From Frankiales bacterium (lineage in GTDB: Bacteria > Actinomycetota > Actinomycetes > S36-B12 > CAIYMF01): a stretch of DNA of 64,000 bases. Positions 8,018-16,636 of the stretch are shown in pieces. Each line of letters opens with the position of its first letter. Position 1 is the stretch's first letter. Made by a program: the position numbers and the translations under genes. Below the pieces are notes generated by a model. The model was given only the letters and a program-made list of their open reading frames with translations. It made no database searches and was not told the origin of the DNA. The DNA is taken from NCBI GenBank assembly GCA_016125335.1, contig WGLY01000016.1, positions 1-64,000 of the forward strand. The letters are read 5' to 3'.

Positions 8018-9039
8018 CGCAGGTCCGTTCCGGTTCGGGAGGGGGCGCCGCCGGGCGCCACGGGCATGGTGCGGGGGTAGGCGGCCATCGCGGGCTGCCG
8101 GCGGATCGCGCGCCGGCGCAGGACGAACGCCACGGTGTCGGAGAGCCAGTCGCGCTCGGTGGACAGGGCGAGGTACTCGGCGCCCGCCGAGTGGATCGCC
8201 GTGCGGATCGCGTGGTCGCGGGAGCGCGCGGCCTCGGCGTAGCGCTCGCGCAGCCCTCGCGAGCCGGCGTCGACGTAGCGCTGCCGCCCGGTCTCGGCGT
8301 CGACGACGGCGAGGATGCCGACGTCGGGCAGCGCGAGCTCGCGCGGGTCGGTGACGTGGACCGCCACCACCTCGTGGCGCAGCGAGAGCAGGCGCAGCTC
8401 GCGCTGCCAGGTGTCGGGGTCGAGGAAGTCCGAGACGACGACGACCTGGCCGCGGCGCCGGGCGGCGCCCTGCAGCCACCGGCAGGCGGCTGCGAGGTCG
8501 GTGCCCTCGCCGGGCGGCGCGGCCATGCGCGGGGTGTCGTGCACGGCGCTCAGCGCGGCCATGAACGCAGCCCGCCCCTGCCGCGCCGGCAGGTGCCGCA
8601 GCGTGCCGGTGCCGCTCATCACGACGCCGATCCGGTTGCCGCCGCCGAGGCGCAGCATCCCGAAGGCGGCCACCGCGCCGAGGGCCACGTCGCGCTTCTC
8701 CGCGCGTGCTGTGCCGAAGTCCAGGCTCGCCGAGCGGTCCACCACGATCCAGGTCTGCGCCTCGCGGTCGGCCTCGGTCTGCCGCACGTAGGTCTCGCCC
8801 GAGCGGGCCGAGAGGTTCCAGTCGATGAGGCGCGCGTCGTCGCCGGGCTCGTAGGCGCAGGCACCGGCCCGCTCGCTGCCGGGGCCGACGGCGAGCGTGG
8901 CGTGGTCGCCGCTGAGCCGGCCCTCCACGCGCCGGCGCACCTCGAGCTCGAGCCGGCGCAGCACGTCCGAGCGCGTGGCGACCTGCGCCACCGGGACGGA
9001 CGCGACCTCGGTGGCGGCCTCCGTGGGCCGCGGGCTCAT
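8014..9039 (-). CDS. DUF58-domain protein
   Basis: The 341-residue product carries the DUF58 hallmark YEPGDDARLIDWNLSARSGETYVRQ near residue 65, then a VWA-like region with IVVDRSASLDFG and VVVSDFLDP. DUF58 proteins are usually encoded with MoxR ATPases and VWA proteins and are thought to act as adaptors in that system. The ATG at 9039 overlaps the moxR stop (9036) by four bases and the gene's own stop overlaps the VWA start. The chosen start removes a longer upstream extension that is moxR sequence read in another frame. Confidence 0.9.
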   Translation of the reverse strand: MSPRPTEAATEVASVPVAQVATRSDVLRRLELEVRRRVEGRLSGDHATLAVGPGSERAGACAYEPGDDARLIDWNLSARSGETYVRQTEADREAQTWIVVDRSASLDFGTARAEKRDVALGAVAAFGMLRLGGGNRIGVVMSGTGTLRHLPARQGRAAFMAALSAVHDTPRMAAPPGEGTDLAAACRWLQGAARRRGQVVVVSDFLDPDTWQRELRLLSLRHEVVAVHVTDPRELALPDVGILAVVDAETGRQRYVDAGSRGLRERYAEAARSRDHAIRTAIHSAGAEYLALSTERDWLSDTVAFVLRRRAIRRQPAMAAYPRTMPVAPGGAPSRTGTDLR

Positions 9040-10220
9040 CCCGCGGCCGGGTACGGCGACGGCGTCACGACGACGGTGTCCTGGCGGACGCCGGAGTCCG
9101 TGCGCGGGGCGATGCGCGGCGCCTGCACGCGCGAGAGGATCTCGCGCAGCACGTCGTCGGGCGTCATGCCCTCGGCGAGCGCGTCGTAGGTGAGCGTCAC
9201 GCGGTGGCGCAGCACCTCGGGGGCGACGTCGAAGACGTCCTGCGGCACGACGAAGCGACGGCCGCGCAGCACGGCCAGCGCGCGCGCCGAGGCGATGAGG
9301 CCGAGCGTGCCGCGCGGGCTCGCGCCGAGCGCGACGTGGCGCTGGAGGTGCTCGAACCCCCAGCGCGCGGGGTCGCGCGTGGCCATCACGAGGCGCACGG
9401 CGTAGTCCTGCACCGCGTGGTGCACGAAGACGTCGGTCACCAGGGCCTGCAGGTCGCGCAGCTGGTCGGTGGTGAGCACCTGCTCGCCCTGCGGGGCGTG
9501 CGCGCTCATCCTCGTCGCGATCGCGGTCTCCTCCTCGTAGGTCGGGTGCGGCACCACGACGTGCATGAGGAAGCGGTCGCGCTGGGCCTCGGGCAGGTTG
9601 TAGACGCCCTCGGACTCGATGGGGTTCTGGGTCGCGAGCACCACGAAGGGCGTGGGCAGGGCACGGGTGTGGCCGCCGATGCTCACCTGGCGCTCGGCCA
9701 TGGCCTCGAGCAGCGCCGACTGCACCTTCGCGGGCGCGCGGTTGATCTCGTCCGCCAGAACCAGGTTGGCGAAGATCGGGCCCCACTCGATGTCGAAGTC
9801 CTCGCTCGACGGGCGCCAGATGCGCGTGCCCACGAGGTCGGCCGGCACGAGGTCCGGGGTGAACTGGATGCGGGTCATCGACCCGCCGATCACACGGGCC
9901 ATGGTCGACACGGTCAGCGTCTTGGCCAGGCCGGGGAAGCCCTCGATCAGCACGTGGCCGCCCGCGAGCAGGCAGACCATCACGCGCTCGACGAGGCGGT
10001 CCTGCCCGACGACGACGCGCTTCACCTGGAAGAGCGCGTCCTCGAGCAGCGCGGCGGAGTCGGCGGCGTGGGCCTGCCCCGGTGTCGGGCCTGCGGCGGG
10101 CGGGGGACCCGCCACCGCCGGTCCGGTCGGCGCCGGTGCGGCCTGGGGGGAGTGGTCGGGGATGGTCACGGTGGTCTCCTGCTGGGGTCCGTCGGGTGAG
10201 GCGGCGTGGGCGTCGGTCAT
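9036..10220 (-). CDS. MoxR-family AAA+ ATPase
   Basis: The 394-residue product has a Pro/Ala-rich N-terminal tail of about 55 residues, then a MoxR AAA+ core with Walker A GFPGLAKT, Walker B LVLADEINRAP and sensor segment VLATQNPIESEG. MoxR ATPases act as chaperones for metal insertion or for assembly of VWA-domain partners. The ATG at 10220 overlaps the stop of the upstream protease gene by four bases. The Pro/Ala-rich tail is longer than in most relatives and may be a flexible tether. Confidence 0.93.
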   Translation of the reverse strand: MTDAHAASPDGPQQETTVTIPDHSPQAAPAPTGPAVAGPPPAAGPTPGQAHAADSAALLEDALFQVKRVVVGQDRLVERVMVCLLAGGHVLIEGFPGLAKTLTVSTMARVIGGSMTRIQFTPDLVPADLVGTRIWRPSSEDFDIEWGPIFANLVLADEINRAPAKVQSALLEAMAERQVSIGGHTRALPTPFVVLATQNPIESEGVYNLPEAQRDRFLMHVVVPHPTYEEETAIATRMSAHAPQGEQVLTTDQLRDLQALVTDVFVHHAVQDYAVRLVMATRDPARWGFEHLQRHVALGASPRGTLGLIASARALAVLRGRRFVVPQDVFDVAPEVLRHRVTLTYDALAEGMTPDDVLREILSRVQAPRIAPRTDSGVRQDTVVVTPSPYPAAG

Positions 10221-11602
10221 CCGACGGGCCCGGAGCCGAAGGTGATGGAGGCCGTGTGGGAGCGGCCGTTGGCGGTGACCCACGTGAGCGACACGGTGTC
10301 GCCGGGGTGGTGGGGCGCGATCAGCGAGCGCAGCGAGGCGTTGTCGGTCACGCGGTGGCCGTCGAGCGCGGTGATCCGGTCACCGGCGACGAGGCCCGCC
10401 TTCTCGGCGGCCGAGCCGTTCACGACCCCGGCGATGGTGACGCCGTCGGACGAGCCGAGCGCGGAGCCGGACACCGTGACGCCGAGGAAGGCGCTGCTGC
10501 CGAGGTGGTTGGTGCTCGTGGACCGCCCGTCGCGGATGTCCTGCGCGATCTGCAGCGCCTGGTTGATCGGGATGGCGTAGCCGTCGGTGGTGTGGGAGAG
10601 CCCGCGCCCGGTCGACACGGACCCGGCCGTGATCATGCCGACGACCTTGCCGTCGCTGCTCACCAGCGCGCCGCCGGAGTCGCCCGGCTGGATGTTGGCG
10701 TTGGTCTCGATGAGGTTGCTCAGCTGCTCGGAGACCCCGTTCTCGGAGTCCATCGCGGTGATCTGCTTGTCGAGCCCGGTCACGCTGCCGCCCGCGGCGA
10801 TCGGCTTGCCGCCCAGGCCGCCGGCGTTGCCGAGGCCGATGACGGTGTCGCCCACCTGGACGCTGCCGGAGTCGCCGAGCGGGGCCGTGGTGAGGCCGGA
10901 CGCGCCGCGCAACTTGATGACGGCGACGTCGTGCGAGGCGTCGTAGCCGAGCACGTCCGCCGCGTAGTAGGTGCTGGTACCGGCGACGGCGACCTTGAGC
11001 GAGGTGGACCCGGCCACCACGTGGTGGTTGGTGAGGATCACGCCGTCGGAGGTCAGGACGATGCCGGTGCCGCTGGCCTCGCTGCCGTCGTACCCGACGG
11101 TGCTGATGATGTTCACCAGCCCGGGGGCGACGGCGTCGACCGCGGCCTGGTCGACCGAGGACCCGGTCTGCGACCCCGGGAGCTGGCCCTGGCCGGGGAG
11201 GCCCTGGCCCGGCAGCTGCCCCTGCCCGGGGAGCAGACCCTGGCCCTGCGAGCCGTCGCCCTGGCCGGGGATGCTCGGCGCCGAGATGCCGGGCGTGGGC
11301 GTGGCGGCGGGGGGAGAGGCCACCTGCGTGGCGGAGTCGCGCGGGATGGCCAGGGCGATGCCCACCCCGGCGAGCAGGGCGGCGAGGAACAGCGCCGTGC
11401 CCACCATCAGCCGGCGCGAGGTGCGGGCGGGCGGCGCCGCCTCCTCGACCTGCACGGGCGGCGGGAGGGTGTGCGAGGCCCGGGCCTCGCTCCAGTAGCC
11501 CGCGACCGTCTCCGGGCTCCCCCAGAGGGGAGAGGTCCACACGTCGTGCGTGGGTGCCGGCTCGACCGGCGGGAGCTCGCGCGGCTCGTACGTCTCGTCC
11601 AT
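10217..11602 (-). CDS. Membrane-anchored S1C serine protease with PDZ domain (HtrA-like)
   Basis: The 461-residue product has a cytoplasmic tail, one membrane helix (about residues 65-86), a Gly/Gln/Pro-rich repeated linker (PGQGQLPGQGLPGQGQLPG, residues 125-143), a trypsin-like domain and a C-terminal PDZ domain. The catalytic triad is complete: His194 (TNHHVV), Asp225 (HDVAVIK) and Ser309 (PGDSGG). The protease faces outside the membrane and likely degrades misfolded envelope proteins. The ATG at 11602 has a GGAGGG site. It heads the operon with moxR, DUF58 and VWA genes, all joined by ATGA overlaps, suggesting joint envelope quality control. Confidence 0.93.
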   Translation of the reverse strand: MDETYEPRELPPVEPAPTHDVWTSPLWGSPETVAGYWSEARASHTLPPPVQVEEAAPPARTSRRLMVGTALFLAALLAGVGIALAIPRDSATQVASPPAATPTPGISAPSIPGQGDGSQGQGLLPGQGQLPGQGLPGQGQLPGSQTGSSVDQAAVDAVAPGLVNIISTVGYDGSEASGTGIVLTSDGVILTNHHVVAGSTSLKVAVAGTSTYYAADVLGYDASHDVAVIKLRGASGLTTAPLGDSGSVQVGDTVIGLGNAGGLGGKPIAAGGSVTGLDKQITAMDSENGVSEQLSNLIETNANIQPGDSGGALVSSDGKVVGMITAGSVSTGRGLSHTTDGYAIPINQALQIAQDIRDGRSTSTNHLGSSAFLGVTVSGSALGSSDGVTIAGVVNGSAAEKAGLVAGDRITALDGHRVTDNASLRSLIAPHHPGDTVSLTWVTANGRSHTASITFGSGPVG

Positions 11603-11755
11603 GGTGCCCTCCGTCGTGGCAGCGGGGTGACCGCCGTACGACCGATATGACCCACCCATCATGTGACGACCGTGAGAAAACTCCCACGGAATCCCGTGAG
11701 TCGCCCCCGGTGCCGTCACGGTCGCGTCACGGGGCCCGCGGTTCCCTCCTGGGGC

Positions 11756-11771
11756 CGTGATCCCGGTCACG
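11756..11771. promoter_or_regulatory. CRP/GlxR-like site upstream of the HelD gene
   Basis: GTGA-N6-TCAC (11757-11770) matches the half sites and spacing of the CRP-family consensus TGTGA-N6-TCACA. It lies about 85 bases upstream of the HelD start, in the 246-base divergent region shared with the HtrA-like gene. A similar site stands upstream of serA (62942-62957). Confidence 0.45.
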
Positions 11772-11836
11772 CCCGGGGTGCCGTGAGCCGCCATGGGGCG
11801 GCCCTGCCGTCGGCGGGCGGCAACCGGTGCGGGTGT

Positions 11837-11842
11837 TAGCGT
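11837..11842 (+). promoter_or_regulatory. -10 box of a leaderless HelD transcript
   Basis: TAGCGT is followed by six bases and then the GTG start at 11849. There is no ribosome binding site, so transcription probably begins at the start codon. Confidence 0.55.
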
Positions 11843-11848
11843 TCCGGG

Positions 11849-14149
11849 GTGCCTGAGCCTGCCGCGACGGGCCCTGTCGCCGGGGACGTCGGCAGGGGTC
11901 GCCTCCCCGACCACCCGGACGCCGCAGCCGAGCAGGACCACCTCGACCTCACCTACACGCGCCTGGACGCGCTGCGCGCCCTGGCCCGCCGCCGCATGTC
12001 GGACGCGATGGGCGGCGAGGCCGGCGGCACCCACCAGAACCGGTCCGAGCGCGACTCCTTCGTGAGCATGTACGCCGACCGCATCGCCGCGCTGGACGCG
12101 GTCGAGTCGCGCCTGGTCTTCGGCCGCACGGACGACGCGGACGGCCCCACGTGGATCGGGCGCATCGGGCTGACCGACGACGCGCAGCGCGTGCTCCAGA
12201 TCGACTGGCGCGCGCCGGCCGCGGCGTCGTTCTACCAGGCCACCGCGGCGAACCCGCTGGGCCTCGAGCGCCGCCGGCACATCAGCACCCACGACCGCCG
12301 GGTGACGGCGCTCAGCGACGAGGTGCTCGACCCCGACCTGGTGCAGGAGGGCGTCGTGCCGGCGAGCAGCGACAGCGCCCTGCTCGCCGCGCTGGGTGCC
12401 GTGCGCACAGGCCGCATGGGCGACATCGTGGCCACGATCCAGGCCGAGCAGGACCGCATCATCCGGTCCGAGGCGCGCGGCGCGCTGGTGGTGCAGGGCG
12501 GCCCGGGCACCGGCAAGACCGCCGTCGCGCTGCACCGGGCGGCCTACCTGCTCTACACCCACCGCGAGCGCATGGAGCGCTCCGGCGTGCTGGTCCTGGG
12601 GCCCACCAGCGTGTTCCTGCGCTACGTCGAGGCGGTGCTCCCGTCGCTGGGCGAGACCGGCGTCGTGCTCAGCTCGATCGCCGAGCTCGTGCCGGGCGTG
12701 GTGGGCCGCGGCCGCGACCGCGACGAGGTGGCGGTGGTGAAGGGCGACCTCGTCATGGCCGAGGTGCTGGCACGGGCCGTGCGCGCGCGCCAGCGCGTGC
12801 CCTCCCGAGGCGTCACCGTGCTGGTGGACGAGACCGAGCTGCACCTGCCCTCCGGCGTGATCGCGCGTGCCGCACGGGATGCGCGGCACGAGCACGAGAC
12901 GCACAACGCGGCGCGCATCACCTTCCTCACGCACCTGCTCAACCAGCTGGCGACCCGTCTGGCCCGCAAGCGCCGGCAGGACCCGGGCGACGGCTACGTG
13001 CGCGAGGAAGTGCTCGACGAGCTGCGCGAGACCACGGCGGTGCGCCGCGAGCTCAACCTGCTCTGGCTGCCGCTCACACCCCAGCGGTTGCTCGCCGACC
13101 TGTGGGCCAAGCCGGAGCGGCTGGCCGAGGCGGCCGAGGGGCTGCTCACCGCGGACCAGCGCCGGCTGCTGCGCCGCCCGGCCGACTCCGCGTGGACCGT
13201 GGACGACGTCCCGCTGCTCGACGAGCTGGCCGAGCTGCTCGGCGACGACCCCGTGGCCGCGGAGGCCGACCGCGCGCGCCGGGCCGCGGAGGAGGTGCGG
13301 GCCGAGGCGTTCGCCTCGCGGGTGCTGCAGGGCACGGCGGACGTGAGCGACGAGGGCGGCCTGGAGGCATACGAGGGCATGGTGTCCGGGCGCCAGCTCG
13401 CCGAGCGGTTCGCGGAGTCCGGGCCGTTGCGCACGCTCGCCGAGCGCGCGGCCGAGGACCGCGAGTGGGCCTACGGCCACGTCGTGGTGGACGAGGCGCA
13501 GGAGCTCTCGCCCATGGCGTGGCGGTCCGTGGCGCGCCGGGTGCCCTCGCGCTCGATGACCGTCGTCGGCGACCTGGCGCAGACCTCCAGCGGCGTCGGT
13601 GCCCGCAGCTGGGCCCAGGCGCTCGACACGATCACGCGCGGCGTGTGGCGCATCGAGGAGCTGTCCATCAACTACCGCACCCCGGCACGGATCAGCCGGG
13701 TCGCGGAGCGGGTGCTGGCGGCCATGGACCGGGTCGTGACCCCGCCGCGGGCCGTGCGCGAGGGCGAGCACGACCCCGCCGACCACCACGTCACCGACGT
13801 CGTCGCCGGCACGGTCGAGGTCGTGCGGCGGCTGACCGCGTCGCCCGGCCGGGTCGGCGTCGTCGCACCCGTCGCCCTCGTCCCGTCGCTGCACCGCGCC
13901 CTGTCCGACGCCGGTGTCGACGCCGGGCTCGGCGCCGACGGGCTCGACTCGATCGCGGCGGTGATGAGCGCGACACAGGTGAAGGGCCTGGAGTTCGACG
14001 ACGTCGTGGTCGTCGAGCCCGCGGTGCTGGGGGCCGGCCCGAGCGGGCTGGCCGACCTCTACGTGGCGCTCACGCGCGCGACCTCGCGGCTCGAGATCGT
14101 GCGCAGCTCCGACCTGCCGGCGTGCCTGGCCGGCGCCTTCGACGCCTGA
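11849..14149 (+). CDS. HelD-type UvrD-like superfamily 1 helicase
   Basis: The 766-residue product matches actinobacterial HelD, which binds RNA polymerase and releases stalled complexes. Visible parts are an N-terminal helical arm (LDLTYTRLDALRALARRRM), the P-loop VVQGGPGTGKTAVALHRAAYL near residue 215, a variable middle arm, the Walker B VVVDEAQELSPMAWR, VVGDLAQTS and the late motif QVKGLEFDDVVVVEPAVL. Some relatives (HelR) give rifamycin tolerance, but the inverted-repeat rifamycin-associated element was not found upstream. The gene runs divergent from the protease operon and converges on glgB. Confidence 0.88.
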   Translation: MPEPAATGPVAGDVGRGRLPDHPDAAAEQDHLDLTYTRLDALRALARRRMSDAMGGEAGGTHQNRSERDSFVSMYADRIAALDAVESRLVFGRTDDADGPTWIGRIGLTDDAQRVLQIDWRAPAAASFYQATAANPLGLERRRHISTHDRRVTALSDEVLDPDLVQEGVVPASSDSALLAALGAVRTGRMGDIVATIQAEQDRIIRSEARGALVVQGGPGTGKTAVALHRAAYLLYTHRERMERSGVLVLGPTSVFLRYVEAVLPSLGETGVVLSSIAELVPGVVGRGRDRDEVAVVKGDLVMAEVLARAVRARQRVPSRGVTVLVDETELHLPSGVIARAARDARHEHETHNAARITFLTHLLNQLATRLARKRRQDPGDGYVREEVLDELRETTAVRRELNLLWLPLTPQRLLADLWAKPERLAEAAEGLLTADQRRLLRRPADSAWTVDDVPLLDELAELLGDDPVAAEADRARRAAEEVRAEAFASRVLQGTADVSDEGGLEAYEGMVSGRQLAERFAESGPLRTLAERAAEDREWAYGHVVVDEAQELSPMAWRSVARRVPSRSMTVVGDLAQTSSGVGARSWAQALDTITRGVWRIEELSINYRTPARISRVAERVLAAMDRVVTPPRAVREGEHDPADHHVTDVVAGTVEVVRRLTASPGRVGVVAPVALVPSLHRALSDAGVDAGLGADGLDSIAAVMSATQVKGLEFDDVVVVEPAVLGAGPSGLADLYVALTRATSRLEIVRSSDLPACLAGAFDA

Positions 14150-14180
14150 CGCGGTCCGCCGCTCGCCGGTCGCTGCGCGG

Positions 14181-16634
14181 TCAGGCCGGGCGCAGCCAGA
14201 GCGCGCCCAGCGGCGGGATCCGGACCTCCGCAGAGAAGGGCCGGCCGTGCCAGGGCACCTCCTCGGCCTGCACGGCGCCCATGTTGCCGACGCCCGAGCC
14301 GCCGTACTGCTCGGCGTCGGTGTTGAGCACCTCGTGCCAGGTGCCGCCGAAGGGCAGGCCCACGCGGTAGCCCTCGTGCGGGCCGCCGGAGAGGTTGACC
14401 AGGCACGCCAGCGCCGCGCCGTCGTGGCCCCAGCGCAGCCAGCTGAACGTGTTGCCGGCGGAGTCGTCGGCGTCGATCCACTCGAAGCCGGCGGGGTCGT
14501 TGTCGCGCGACCACATCGCGGGCGTCTCGCGGTAGACGCGGTTGAGGTCCGCGATGCAGGCCTGCACGCCGCGGTGGTCGGCGTTGTCGAGCAGCCACCA
14601 GTCCAGGCCGCGCGCCTCGCTCCACTCGGCGTACTGCGCGAGCTCGGAGCCCATGAACAGCAGCTGCTTGCCGGGGTGCGCCCACATGAAGGCGAGGTAG
14701 GCGCGCAGGTTGGCCATCTGCTGCCAGCGGTCGCCGGGCATCTTGCTCAGCAGCGACCCCTTGCCGTGCACGACCTCGTCGTGGCTGATCGGCAGGCAGT
14801 ACTGCTCGCTCCAGGCGTACACCAGCGAGAAGGTCATCTCGTTGTGGTGCCACTGGCGGTGGATCGGCTCACGCGCCATGTAGTGGAGCGTGTCGTTCAT
14901 CCAGCCCATGTTCCACTTCAGGCCGAAGCCGAGGCCGCCGAGGTGGGTGGGCCGGGTGACGCCGGGCCAGGCGGTGGACTCCTCGGCGATCATCACCACG
15001 CCGGGGGAGCGCTTGTACGCGGTGGCGTTCGCCTCCTGGATGAAGGAGACGGCGTCGAGGTTCTCGCGGCCGCCGTACTGGTTGGGCGTCCACTCGCCGT
15101 CCTTGCGCGAGTAGTCGAGGTAGAGCATCGACGCGACGGCGTCGACGCGCAGGCCGTCGACGTGGAACTCCTCGAGCCAGTACGTCGCGTTGGCCACGAG
15201 GAAGTTGCGGACCTCGCGACGGCCGAAGTCGAACACGTACGTGCCCCAGTCGGGCTGCTCGCCGCGTCGCGGGTCCGCGTGCTCGTAGAGCGGCGTGCCG
15301 TCGAAGCGGGCGAGCGCCCAGTCGTCCTTGGGGAAGTGGGCCGGCACCCAGTCGAGGATCACGCCGATGCCGGCCTGGTGCAGCCGGTCGACGAGGTGGC
15401 GGAACTCGTCGGGCGAGCCGAAGCGCGACGTGGGGGCGTAGTAGGACGTGACCTGGTAGCCCCAGCTGGGCGCGAACGGGTGCTCGGCCACGGGGAGGAA
15501 CTCGACGTGGGTGAACCCCATCTCGACGACGTACGCCGTCAGCTCCTCGGCCAGCTGCGTGTAGGAGAGGCCCGGGCGCCAGGAGCCGAGGTGCACCTCG
15601 TAGGTGGACATCGCGGAGTTGTAGGGATCGCGTCCCGAGCGGGCCGACATCCAGTCCTCGTCGCCCCACTCGTAGCGGGACGTGAACACCACCGAGGCGG
15701 TGGCCGGCGGGTGCTCGGTGTGCCGCGCCAGCGGGTCTGCCTTGGTGCGCCACACGCCGTCGCGGCCGAGCACGGCGAACTTGTACCGCGTGCCCGCACC
15801 GAGGTCCGGCACGAAGAGCTCCCAGACCCCGCTCGACCCGAGCGAGCGCATGGGCGTGCCGGTGCCGTCCCAGTGGTTGGCGTCGCTGACGACGCGGACG
15901 CCGAGCGCCGAGGGGGCCCACACCGCGAAGGAGGTCCCGTGGACGTCGCCGAGCGGCGAGGCGTAGGTGTGCTCGTGCGCGCCCAGAACGGTCCACAGCG
16001 TCTCGTGGCGCCCCTCGCCGATGAGGTGCAGGTCGACCTCGCCGAGCGTCGGCAGGAAACGGTAGGGGTCGTCCACCCGCTGCGGCTCGCCGCCGTAGGC
16101 GACCTCGAGCCGGTAGTCGGGGACTTCGGCCGTGTCGAGCACGCCCGTGAAGACGCCGCCCTGCTCGTGCTGGAGCTCGACGCGCGTCTCCTGGCCGTCT
16201 GCGGTCCGCGCGACCACGGCGACGGATGTGGCCCACGGCCGCAGCGTGCGGATCGTGATGCCGCCGTCGTGCGGGTGCGGGCCGAGGATCGAGTGCGGGT
16301 CGTGGTGGCGACCCTCGACCACCCGCTGCAGGTCGGCCTGGTCGACCGGCCGGACGGACGGGCGCGCCGCGGTGCCGGCTGCCGTGGTCTTCCTGCCCTT
16401 CTCCACGTCCTCGACCTTCTTCCCCTGCTCGATGGCCTCCGTGCCCGTGCCCGTGGCGCGCTCCCGGTGCTCCTTCTCGCGCTCCCGGTGCTTCTTCCTG
16501 TGCTTCTTGTGCTTCGCGTCCTTCGCGTTCTTCTTCTTGTCCTTCGCGGCCTTGGGGCGCGCCGCCTTCTCGTCGGGGTCCGACGGCTGCCCGCCGCCGC
16601 GCTCGCCCCGGCCGGACCTTCCCGAGGCGGCCAC
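14181..16634 (-). CDS. glgB: 1,4-alpha-glucan branching enzyme with basic N-terminal extension
   Basis: GlgB makes alpha-1,6 branches in glycogen-like glucan. The 817-residue product has GH13 motifs [17 protein letters not shown] (nucleophile Asp) and VMIAEEST (acid Glu), flanked by a CBM48 domain and a C-terminal beta domain. The canonical protein begins near residue 97 ([18 protein letters not shown]). Before it is an unusual Lys/His/Arg-rich, probably helical tail (about residues 23-59). The GTG start at 16634 lies two bases after the glgE stop, so the two genes are coupled. The likely substrate is linear glucan made by GlgE. Confidence 0.94.
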   Translation of the reverse strand: MAASGRSGRGERGGGQPSDPDEKAARPKAAKDKKKNAKDAKHKKHRKKHREREKEHRERATGTGTEAIEQGKKVEDVEKGRKTTAAGTAARPSVRPVDQADLQRVVEGRHHDPHSILGPHPHDGGITIRTLRPWATSVAVVARTADGQETRVELQHEQGGVFTGVLDTAEVPDYRLEVAYGGEPQRVDDPYRFLPTLGEVDLHLIGEGRHETLWTVLGAHEHTYASPLGDVHGTSFAVWAPSALGVRVVSDANHWDGTGTPMRSLGSSGVWELFVPDLGAGTRYKFAVLGRDGVWRTKADPLARHTEHPPATASVVFTSRYEWGDEDWMSARSGRDPYNSAMSTYEVHLGSWRPGLSYTQLAEELTAYVVEMGFTHVEFLPVAEHPFAPSWGYQVTSYYAPTSRFGSPDEFRHLVDRLHQAGIGVILDWVPAHFPKDDWALARFDGTPLYEHADPRRGEQPDWGTYVFDFGRREVRNFLVANATYWLEEFHVDGLRVDAVASMLYLDYSRKDGEWTPNQYGGRENLDAVSFIQEANATAYKRSPGVVMIAEESTAWPGVTRPTHLGGLGFGLKWNMGWMNDTLHYMAREPIHRQWHHNEMTFSLVYAWSEQYCLPISHDEVVHGKGSLLSKMPGDRWQQMANLRAYLAFMWAHPGKQLLFMGSELAQYAEWSEARGLDWWLLDNADHRGVQACIADLNRVYRETPAMWSRDNDPAGFEWIDADDSAGNTFSWLRWGHDGAALACLVNLSGGPHEGYRVGLPFGGTWHEVLNTDAEQYGGSGVGNMGAVQAEEVPWHGRPFSAEVRIPPLGALWLRPA

Positions 16635-16636
16635 GA

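Noticed and set aside
11160-11290. Tandem DNA repeat between genes
   Set aside because: The repeated units encode the Pro-Gly-Gln linker of the HtrA-like protease and are part of the gene.
11603-11848. Rifamycin-associated element upstream of HelD
   Set aside because: The inverted repeat with GGGGCTTGC-type arms known from HelR genes was not found.
10217-13894. 1225-codon frame joining the HtrA-like protease to sequence antisense to HelD
   Set aside because: Only the part from the ATG at 11602, with its ribosome binding site, encodes the protease; the rest is antisense of the helicase gene.
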